Shown here: piece by piece, positions 55,307 to 64,000 of the stretch
Numbering within the stretch: the stretch's first letter is position 1
Layout: every line of letters begins with the position of its first letter
Source: Athripsodes cinereus
Taxonomy: Eukaryota; Arthropoda; Insecta; Trichoptera; Leptoceridae
Direction: 5' to 3'
NCBI GenBank assembly: GCA_947579605.1
Contig: OX388313.1
Span: 31,375,214-31,439,213, forward strand
Length of the DNA stretch: 64,000 bases
The notes under the pieces: generated by a model
Database searches by the model: none
What the model was told of the DNA's origin: nothing
What the model saw: the letters and a program-made list of their open reading frames with translations, nothing else
Program-made: the position numbers and the translations under genes

Positions 55307-58140
55307 GGGTGTCCCAGGCTATAAGGGTAAATTATTTTTTTTCGAATTTCAAAACGCATACCCTCTAATTTTTTTTCATTTGACTCCGAAAACTTAAATA
55401 TTAAATATTATTGAGATCGGATAACGATAACCCGTGCCGACTTGACGTCAAAGTTTTAGTTGAAAAGTTAGTATGGAGCTATAGGGACATTGTAGAGTTC
55501 ATTATTTATATTCAGTAAATAAAACACATTTATGATATTTATTATGTATTTATAGTAAAAGACAAATTAATCATTAAATTTCTTTTTTAACGTTTGCTTT
55601 TTACAATCAGGATATACGTTTCTATGTTCTTGTACGCAACGTAATAAAAATTGCTTTTGCTCCTCTTCAACAGTGATTATACCATGAAAGTCTTGCATTA
55701 ATTTAACCGCTCTTTCTGCCGTATCATTAACTGCTCTCAGTGTCAATAGCTTCCTTTTAGCTTGTTGGAACGAATCATCATTTGACCATAAAGAAGGGCT
55801 CTTCTTCAGAAAACTGTCATCAATTTTGAGTCGATTAAATAGGAACTTGCTTTTGACAGAGACGAAGTCATCGATGTTTTTCTCTGAAATTAAAACAAAA
55901 GGAACGGTTATCAATCGTATGGTAAACTATAGAAGAAAATCGAAGCATAATTAACATAAAAGACATACCAAAAAGTGGGCCACAAAGTTCTTCTTTGGAT
56001 GCAATGTAACGTTTATCATGGGCTGATGGGTTTTCTGTAGCTAAGTTGGCAACCATTTTTTCTTTAGTTTCTTGATCGACATCATCGTCAAATAAAGACA
56101 AAATAGACACTTCATCTGTCAAATACCATAAATGCTGGCAAAACTTCTGTAAAGCTGCTTTGGAAATGCTTTTATCTACTGTTTCGTAAGCTTTCATGGA
56201 CTTTAAAAAGCATAAGTCCTGATAAGGTGCTTTTACTGCTAAAATGCATTGGAGCCAGAATTTGACGTAGGATGTCACGATAAACAGACAGACATCCAAT
56301 AGAGCTGCCTTATCCTTGTTTGAAATTCTGAATTGGGAGCTTAGTAATGATATTTTTAACGAATAAATGGCTCTCGCCATCCACCGAGCTTGGTGCATAG
56401 CACCTGGAGGCCGAATCTTAAATTTCTTCTCTGTATCTCCACCAAGAAATATTATTGAAAGCTCAATTAATTCACGATAGTCATCTCTAGCTATTTCTTT
56501 AGTTAATTCAAATCGGTAGAATTCTAGCAGTTTATCAATTTCTGAAACATTTAAACAGGATAGCTTTTCTGTACAAATTTGTATTTTATCGGCATCGACA
56601 TTTTTCCAGTTTTCTCGAAAATTTTTAAACAATGGAATGTCTGGGCTTGTAGTTACTTGGCTGATTTTCGCTTCAAACATACTTTTTAATACTAGTTCGT
56701 AGATGTGATGACGGCAAGCAAAAATAAGCATTTCTCTATCCAGTTTTTGTTCGAGAAGCACACATGCCTCATTAATACGACCTGTATTTGAAGCAGTAGT
56801 ATCACAACAGAGAATCTGCACTCTGTCCTCAAGATTCCAGTTGATAATGGCATTCCAAACTGCCTGTGCCTGTTCGCTTCCTGATGAGCTGTCCAATTTT
56901 GGCACAGCGATAAGTTGTTCATTATTATCATAAGAAATAACTATCGGGAGGCGTTCTTCTTTAGATTTACGTGAATCTAGAGCCGACAATAGTTTTCCAT
57001 CCCAGTGGACAGTTACCGTATCCGGGATATTGTTTTGAAAATTAACTTTTATAGCTTCAGCCCGCTCTCTGCGCATTTCTGTACGAATTCTATGGATCGA
57101 GGACTTGCTTATAGAAAAATCATCCGTGTTATGCCCTAATGCCTCAATAGTAGCTTCTATTATAAAAACAGAATCTCTCACACTTAACTGACATCTATCT
57201 AATGCGGCAACCAACTTCGGAGTTATAAAATTTTTCGGCATACAAGTTTTATCGGGCTGAGAGGAAGCACCACTTAGGCTGGGTCTATTTTCTTTTAAGT
57301 CTATTATTTCAGAATCAGAAGATGAGTTTTCTTGTGGTGGTTCATAAGATGATGTCGATGGAGCTAACGATGAAAAATATTTAGCACGTCGCTTTTCCTC
57401 CTCAATGTTTCTAAGGCGCGCCTTTTCTTCTTTTTCTGTAAGTTTTTTGTCCACTCCGGCTAAGTGACCAGGCCGACCTGGTTTTCTTTGGTGCTCCAAA
57501 AAGATCCTATCTTCATTTATTTTTATTAGCTGAAGCGCATCGGCATGAGCAATGTCAAACAAATTGTCTAAGTTGGAAAGAAACTCTTGTCGACGTTGTT
57601 CAAACACTTCTTGTGTTTTTTTCGCATTTTTTTGCAAATCTCTCCAAACTTGGTATAACGAAATTAGTTTCTTAACACAGTTAGGTAATGATTTAGTCGG
57701 TATACGTGCCTTTTCCCAGTAAATAATACACTCACGAATAGTTAGATTTGCACTTTCATTGACACTTAAATTCACTTCACGAATATTATAGAACAAAACT
57801 CCCAGTACTTGTCCATTAGAGGGAAGTTTCGAACCGGTGATTTGATGTTTTACGTCTCCTATTAAAAAAATCTCCTTTTTAGGACTTCTTAACTCCACTG
57901 ACATGTTGACTACTCAAAAGTAATGCGTTGACTAATAAAACAAACAAGTAACAAGCAAGCAATGAACGAGATTTCCGTCGCGCCGTACTGTGCAAGCACA
58001 GACACGTTTCGCTGCAAGTCGGCACGGTTTATCGTGATCCTAAGTACGCAAAACTTTATTTTTAAATGTTTTGAGACCATTCAAACAAAATACGAGGGTA
58101 TGCATTAAAAAAATATCACTTTATTTTTTTTGGGACACCC
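55307..58140 (-). mobile_element. DNA transposon with GGGTGTCCCA ends and long TIRs (unclassified)
   Basis: Begins GGGTGTCCCA (55307) and ends TGGGACACCC (58140). Inverted similarity extends about 140 bp inward, including GCATACCCTC and CCGTGCCGACTTG blocks at equal depth in both arms. Total 2,834 bp. It sits in a (TA)n tract, so the target duplication cannot be resolved. TA, TATA or an 8-bp AT repeat are all possible. It encodes one spliced transposase. Intact structure suggests recent insertion. Confidence 0.88.
55567..57904 (-). CDS. Transposase-like protein of the GGGTGTCCCA element (750 aa, 2 exons)
   Basis: Exon 1 runs 57904-55969 (645 codons plus one base) and exon 2 runs 55883-55567. 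The 85-bp intron has GTATGT/TTTCAG borders and removing it joins the frame exactly (phase 1). The predicted protein has a predominantly helical basic region around residue 155-175 (KKLTEKEEKARLRNIEEEKR) and a Ser-rich linker (about 178-215). Its core is VTVHWDGKLL (D302), then ILCCDTTASNTGRINEACVL (D368), then IFACRHHIYELVL (C397-x2-H400) and GAMHQARWMARAIYSLK (about 501-517). The pattern D..., D-T-x-x-x-N-T-G and a following CxxH resembles RNase H-fold transposases of the hAT/P/Kolobok type. The third acidic residue is not obvious. I recall similar uncharacterised proteins from aphids and Hydra but cannot name a superfamily. Confidence 0.8.
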
Positions 58141-58153
58141 TAATATATATATA

Positions 58154-58210
58154 TATTAAGAAAATTACCCAACAGACACCTCATCCGCCTGTTGGGTAAT
58201 TTTCTTAATA
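58154..58210. repeat. Perfect 22-bp hairpin with 13-nt loop
   Basis: The left arm (58154-58175, ends AAAATTACCCAACAG) and right arm (58189-58210) are exact reverse complements around ACACCTCATCCGC. It lies between the GGGTGTCCCA transposon and the 316-bp array, flanked by (TA)n. Confidence 0.9.
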
Positions 58211-58972
58211 TCTTCACTCTCGCAGGTGTGAAAATCCAGCTAAATGCGAAAACTTCGTTTAACATATATATATATACTCGTATATATGAGGTGAAGATTT
58301 TACTCCATTTCACTGCGTACAGTCGGGCAGAGACTTGGCTCTTGCCTTTGCATGTGGGACGAGACACGGCCCGTCACCGGAACATGCAGATTGGATTTGC
58401 AGAATAGGTGTTGTGTTTCTGCATTGTGTATACATGTGCTTCTTCAGGACCATCTCGCAGAATGGCCGACACAACATTAAATCCAGTATGCGGGGAGTAT
58501 CGCATATTATGAATGACTGTGTGATCAAATTTTCATCGGAAATGCATGTGCAACATGCATTCCATTAATGAAAGATCACTTGATTTTACGCAGGAGATAG
58601 TATGAGGTGAAGGTTTTACTCCATTTCACTGCTTTCAGTCGGGCAGAGACTTGGCTCTTGCCTTTGCATGTGGGACGAGACACGGCCCGTCACCGGAACA
58701 TGCAGATTGGATTTGCAGAATAGGTGTTGTGTTTCTGCATTGTGTATACATGTGCTTCTTCAGGACCATCTCGCAGAATGGCCGACACAACATTAAATCC
58801 AGTATGCGGGGAGTATCGCATATTATGAATGACTGTGTGATCAAATTTTCATCGGAAATGCATGTGCAACATGCATTCCATTAATGAAAGATCACTTGAT
58901 TTTACGCAGGAGATAGTATGAGGTGAAGGTTTTACTCCATTTCACTGCTTTCAGTCGGGCAGAGACTTGGCT

Positions 58973-61449
58973 TGCTACGCATTAAATAATCGCTGCGGAG
59001 AAGTTCATAGTGGCTAATGTTCCTACAGTCATTTGTTGTCCATGAGTCATCCATAATAATAATAATAATCGAACGTTATGGACATCATCCGATGTCACGT
59101 GACTTCTCGAAGGCATCGGTGTGAACCCCGTACTTGCACTCGGCACTTAATTCGTTAGGACCAACGGTTTGTTGAATAGAACGCGTCTTTTTGAAATCAG
59201 TTACCCGCAAACCATGGCATAGGTTGGACGAAGGAAGGGGTTGTCCCTTCCCCGCCTTGGTTGCGAACCGCCTTGTGTGTAGCTCCGACACAATAATAAT
59301 ACTAACGATAATTATTTAATAGTACTTAACTTCATAATGTGATAACCAAGTGTGTTGCCCTCTATTGTACGTAAAACTATTCTTGTTGTGTGTCGTTAAT
59401 AATGTACTTTTAAAATCTGTGTTAGTTATTACGTGCGCGACCAATCCTACCGCCAATATCAAGGAACAATAATAATGTTTATTAATCAATAGTAATCAAT
59501 AAACAGAATAATGTTATGAACAGGCTTGTGTTTCCTTTGAGTTATATAGATTACGATTATTGTGGTGATATAAAGATAACATTTGGAGGTTTTGAATACT
59601 GTAGCATATGTTCGTTTGGGCGTGGTTTTGCTGTTCCCGCCATTCCACTTAACCGTGTAAAGTGTGATAGTCCATTGTTTCTGAACAAATATTCAATGCT
59701 AGGATTCATAAAACATCACATAAACTATTCCTTCTACTTGCTCAGTATTATAAATTTAGTTAAAATTATGAATGTGTTCCTAAGTCTGCAACGAATACCT
59801 CTTCACCTCGGGTAGCCTGAGTATAGCGTATCGGTGATTTACCGATATAACTCGCATTCCAATGTGAACTTGGTAATCCTCAATTAACTTTTCCGGTCAC
59901 GACCCTTGTTATGAGAGTGATTAAACGACTAGCCGTATATGCTTGGAAAGGACTATTGAAATAGTGACGCCTTCTACCTTTTACAATGAGGATAGAGTAG
60001 GAACATATAAGATTTCTCATGCCTCTTGAAAAGTAGTGATCTCTTCCGTCCTGAGGACAGAATCTATCAGATTCTGGCACCACCTACACACCCCTGTACG
60101 TCTTTGGTATGACCAGCGACCGTCATAGAGACATTAGAGTATGTTTCTTTCACGATTCTGCCTTCTACCGTCAAAGTGTACACAATACTTCATCAGTAAT
60201 ATACTCGGCTTTGTGTTATTCAACAACAGCTCGCCTGTTCATCTGTAAGTGACTATATTGCTATTGTATATTGTATATAATGATATTTTTTCCATAACAG
60301 AATTCATATTATCATTGAACTATTTTTATATATTACTTTCCTTTGTGTACTAATTTAAGATTTTGAGATTGAATGAAGAATGAATGGTTCAATTTAATTT
60401 ATAGATCATATGGTAAACCAGGTATTGATGTATGTATATAATACCGAGGTTGGTTTATTTGATAATTACCATTGTTTGTTTTATTATCTCAATCCGAATA
60501 TGGTAGAACTTTCATAATTTTGCATATTGTGCGGAATATTATTCCCTACAAATTTACTTTGAAAGCAACTGTCTTGTTATGTAATATATATTTGCACAAT
60601 AAATGTGAATCACTTACCATACGTTATCTTTCTGTTGAAATCCAATATATGTACCTACAAGTAGATTCAATACTCTTAATCATGCCAAAGTACATCTCTT
60701 CGCCTCCTTGTATTTAATCTTTCCATAACCTAGTTTATACTTGGAGTAGATAAGACGACAAGGTTCGAATCCTTGACCAACCAAAGACTGTAAGACCCTA
60801 TTATTTTACTATGAAAGTAACAAAGAGCTAACTGAATGGCTTCATTGGTGGAAATAAAATATCCACTTTCTTGGAAAGGTCTGATGTACTTATGATAATC
60901 TTTGTTCCACTTGATATAATTTTTGATTGTTTACATGAATATATATATATATATCTATAATTCTACTCAAGAAAAGATATAAGTAGAATCTTTGCCATAT
61001 AAAGTATGCTAACAGAAGAAACATTATGGCTCGAATTGCCTATGTATTCTATAATGATATGATGACCATAAGAAAATGATGAAACCAAAGGATAAGGAAT
61101 TCTCTGAACTTTATGTAAGTATAAATATATAATTGAAATATGTACACACCCACACAATGCATTCCTCTTGTATAGACCAAGTAGATTCATACCTAGACAT
61201 GAACTTGAGCCAATATTAATCTGTTTTACTTGCAAATATAATTGTAACTTTCTCTATATAATATAATTAATTTTCTATGTGTCCTCTATGTGCTTTGTAC
61301 ATAGAAGACTGGGGGTTACGAGCCAATGTATATACTTTTCTTATGTATAAATAATGTAAATTCATTTCTTTAAATTCTTGATAATTTCTCTTTTGATAAT
61401 TTTGTATAATGATATGATGCGATCGTCCTGGTGGGACGATATCGTATTA
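58973..61449. mobile_element. 2.48-kb insertion in the 316-bp array
   Basis: The array unit breaks after GGCT (58969-58972) and resumes in register after GGCT (61450-61453), a 4-bp target duplication. The inserted DNA starts TGCTACGCATTAAATAATCG and ends GGGACGATATCGTATTA. I see no long inverted termini, no TG...CA LTR ends and no substantial ORF. Internally there is a GC-richer block at 59065-59291 and a tRNA-T-arm-like motif near 60755. The class is unknown. A non-autonomous DNA element or solo LTR with decayed ends are possibilities. Confidence 0.7.
59065..59291 (-). repeat. GC-richer segment within the insertion
   Basis: On the minus strand it begins TGTCGGAGCTACACACAAGG and contains CGGGGAAGGGACAACCCCTT. 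Both sides are AATAATAAT. It may be a further nested retroelement piece (its start resembles some LTR starts), but no second copy or terminal CA was found. Confidence 0.35.
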
Positions 61450-62752
61450 GGCTCTTGCCTTTGCATGTGGGACGAGACACGGCCCGTCACCGGAACATGC
61501 AGATTGGATTTGCAGAATAGGTGTTGTGTTTCTGCATTGTGTATACATGTGCTTCTTCAGGACCATCTCGCAGAATGGCCGACACAACATTAATTCCAGT
61601 ATGCGGGGAGTATCGCATATTATGAATGACTGTGTGATCAAATTTTCATCGGAAATGCATGTGCAACATGCATTCCATTAATGAAAGATCACTTGATTTT
61701 ACGCAGGAGATAGTATGAGGTGAAGGTTTTACTCCATTTCACTGCGTACAGTCTGGCAGAGACTTGGCTCTTGCCTTTGCATGTGGGACGAGACACGGCC
61801 CGTCACCGGAACATGCAGATTGGATTTGCAGAATAGGTGTTGTGTTTCTGCATTGTGTATACATGTGCTTCTTCAGGACCATCTCGCAGAATGGCCGACA
61901 CAACATTAAATCCAGTATGCGGGGAGTATCGCATATTATGAATGACTGTGTGATCAAATTTTCATCGGAAATGCATGTGCAACATGCATTCCATTAATGA
62001 AAGATCACTTGATTTTACGCAGGAGATAGTATGAGGTGAAGGTTTTACTCCATTTCACTGCGTACAGTCGGGCAGAGACTTGGCTCATGCCTTTGCATAC
62101 GGAACGAGGCTCGGCCCGTCACCGGAACATGCAGATTGGATTTGCAAAGGCAAAGACTGTACGCAGTGAATTGGAGTAAAAACTTCACCTTCATATATAT
62201 ATATAAAACTTAGATGTGCAGTAGTTTATATTCCTGACATGTTAATTAGCTCCCAGACAGTTTCACTGGGAGGAATTTGTGGAGCAAACTCTAGCTTATT
62301 TTTTTGATTTGGATATTTGAACTGTATTCTTTTGTATAGGCTTATTTGAGGAAGTAAATTAATATGAATTTATGTTTGTAAAAGGCGAAAGAGAAGGTTT
62401 ATTGAAATAAATAAATAAATTAGAATCGTCAGGATGTACATATTTAGACTTTGCGGCTGACACAAATCACAGTACATAGATATAGTGATGTATTACAACA
62501 TTATTTGTTTGAACACAACATAATATTATGTATGGAAATACGAGGATAATATATATGTATGTATATATCCTACATGAGATAGGGATTGATTTAGCAGTAT
62601 GATGGATGAAGGTACCTACAGTACACAAGTGTAGGTAATATATATAGGTATAGTACCTACTTTTACCAACATACATAATACCTATGTGGGTATCTAGGCC
62701 TGTGAGAGCAAGTGTAAATGTGATGTATGTATTCCCAATACATCCTAATAAT

Positions 62753-63235
62753 TAGAGATGCAACGAATAGTATATTTGACCGAATACCGAATATTATGCA
62801 AGATCATGTGCCGAATATTCGGCGAATAACAATAGTGAGAGCGTGCGGTACTCTTGACCGCGCATCTTTGTCATAATAAGTATATATAATACATCGTACA
62901 CATAATATAATATATTATGTACTAGACTTGCAGCGCGGTACATTTTTTCGAAATTTTGTGTTCCAACATTTATAATAACAATAATAATATTACGTTTCAC
63001 TCCATATCAAATTAAATTAATTTATTAGATATTTGAGGATTAATAAAATTATGCATCTGCAGCTGACAATGAAATAGCAACAATCTACAAGTAATTAGTT
63101 CCTTCCAGTTCTACATTAAAACTCTTCGGCAGAACACCGAATAACAGACTAAATATGCGGTATTCGGTCAACTAGTAAAAATGTTGCCGAATAGACAGAA
63201 TACCAAATAGTTGGCTGATATTCGTTGCATCTCTA
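62753..63235. mobile_element. hAT-like MITE (family TAGAGATGCAACGAAT), copy B, uninterrupted
   Basis: 483 bp with ends TAGAGATGCAACGAAT and (reverse complement) TAGAGATGCAACGAAT, a perfect 16-bp inverted repeat. Interior matches copy A (2195-3460) in inverse orientation, including GTTGCTATTTCATTG-type and ATTCGGTATTCGGTC blocks. Flanking 8-mers CTAATAAT and ATCTTAAT match at only 5 of 8 bases, so the TSD has decayed or is misplaced. Confidence 0.78.
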
Positions 63236-64000
63236 ATCTTAATATATCATCAATTTAATACACAACACTCCGTTACACTTGACAGCTGAAATGAAGATTG
63301 CACAGTGCCGGTAGGTATCTACTCATTACATATTATGTTTCTCTCTCAATCTCGTTAATGATTCAATCCATGTACATTTGTTATAGAAAAAATAACATTC
63401 CTTCCGATTTGACTCGCTGGCTTCGTGACATTTCGTAAATACTTGAAGGCAACAAAATTGATTTAAGATTTATTTTATGTGTAGGTACATATTATACATT
63501 AATTTCGATCTCCTTATACTGAAAAAAATAGTGACTGACTCTCTGGATTGCACAGAGTTACTTAGCATAGTTAATTTGCGCATCCCGAATCGTAGCACCA
63601 GAAGTCAGGCATTGTTCTATGCTACGGGATCATCGTCCAACTATAGATAGTTATTACTCATCAATGAATGGACTCCATGTAATAGGGAATAGTTATCGTA
63701 TTGAAGCCGATATCTTTAACGGCTCACAGTACACCGTGAGGAAATGTGCTGTGAGCGGGTTTGTTCGAAAGTACCTTTATGCTTTTCACTGAGAATCCCC
63801 CGTAGCTTCTGTTGCCATATTTTTGTTTTTCATCGTCTGTTTTTATATGTTGATTAATTGTTTTGTTTTAATTATGTTTTTTAATGTTATTGTACTGTAA
63901 AGGCATTATATTGTGTTAATTGATAAATAAATTCATTTGTTTTTCAACGTTTTTCTCGAGAATACATACAATTTGAAAATTTATAATTTTTACGCTAATT

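Larger units (their letters stand above)
58285..62205. repeat. 316-bp tandem array bounded by inverted repeats
   Basis: Units start at TATGAGGTGAAGNTTTTACT at 58285, 58601, 58917, 61714 and 62030 (spacing exactly 316 where uninterrupted). The units are almost identical. The third is split by the insertion 58973-61449, and the fifth is truncated at about 62142. From about 62142 to 62205 the first approximately 60 bp of a unit recur in inverted orientation, followed by (TA)n. (TA)n also precedes the first unit, so the array is framed like a transposable element. The identical short open frames (69-77 codons, both strands) in each unit are a by-product of recent duplication. Confidence 0.88.
37179..64000 (+). 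other. RGS7: RGS7 intron or downstream sequence (extends beyond window)
   Basis: The donor GTATCT at 37179 opens an intron, but I found no later RGS7 exon on the plus strand up to 64000. If the gene continues, this intron exceeds 26 kb and holds all transposons described from 38680 on. Unassigned AT-rich stretches include 37200-38220, 39330-39795, 52440-53130, 53290-54130, 54400-55300, 62210-62750 and 63240-64000, where I see nothing coding. Confidence 0.6.

Noticed and set aside
56692..56931. 79-codon minus-strand frame inside the GGGTGTCCCA transposase exon
   Set aside because: Alternative frame of the 678-codon open frame, with lower coding plausibility.
58310..61997. Identical 69-77-residue proteins in each 316-bp unit
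   Set aside because: They occur on both strands, have no start context or homology I recognise, and their conservation follows from recent duplication of the DNA unit.
37179..64000. Later RGS7 exons (DHEX remainder, GGL, RGS)
   Set aside because: I looked for plus-strand sequence with splice sites and the family motifs (for example a KIERK...WDV segment) and found none. They presumably lie beyond 64000.

Overview
This window is AT-rich, intron- and repeat-dominated animal DNA, almost certainly from an insect. It has a spliced gene with introns of 16.7 and 10.2 kb, insect-style RTE/CR1/R1-like retrotransposon remnants, THAP/P-like and hAT-like DNA transposons, and many short interspersed repeats. 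I cannot fix the order: hemipteran and lepidopteran genomes both fit. There is no operon-like or microbial organisation.

The only conserved host gene I recognise is an R7-family regulator of G-protein signalling (RGS7/EGL-10 type) on the + strand. Three coding exons (9646-9742, 26471-26628, 36876-37178) encode the DEP domain and the start of the DHEX region. Their splice phases agree (phase 1, then phase 0). The 5' end, any upstream coding exons and the GGL and RGS domains lie outside the window or were not found, so everything after 37178 is intron or downstream sequence of unknown extent.

Layout. 1-9645: old retrotransposon pieces, a hAT-like MITE with two nested insertions, two strong hairpins and a small TA-flanked MITE. 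9743-36875: RGS7 introns with hAT MITEs carrying clear 8-bp target-site duplications (TSDs), tRNA-derived SINEs, a recurrent unclassified repeat (here 'D'), tandem repeats of 36 bp and about 98 bp, and non-LTR 3' ends. 38680-43320: an RT fragment and a complete 3.3-kb RTE-like retrotransposon with an intact 987-residue ORF and a perfect 10-bp TSD. 43379-52370: a three-level nest, in which a decayed P-like element contains a hAT MITE, which contains a 6.1-kb P-like element with an intact THAP transposase. 55307-58140: a 2.8-kb DNA transposon of uncertain superfamily with long terminal inverted repeats and a spliced 750-residue transposase. 58285-62205: a 316-bp tandem array bounded by inverted repeats and split by a 2.5-kb insertion.

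The mobile elements give a relative chronology. The RTE, the inner P-like element and the GGGTGTCCCA element look young because their ORFs and boundaries are intact. The outer P-like element is internally deleted and frameshifted. The best candidates for something undescribed are the GGGTGTCCCA transposon, the inverted-repeat-bounded 316-bp array, and the pair of P-like families with 7-bp and 6-bp apparent TSDs.
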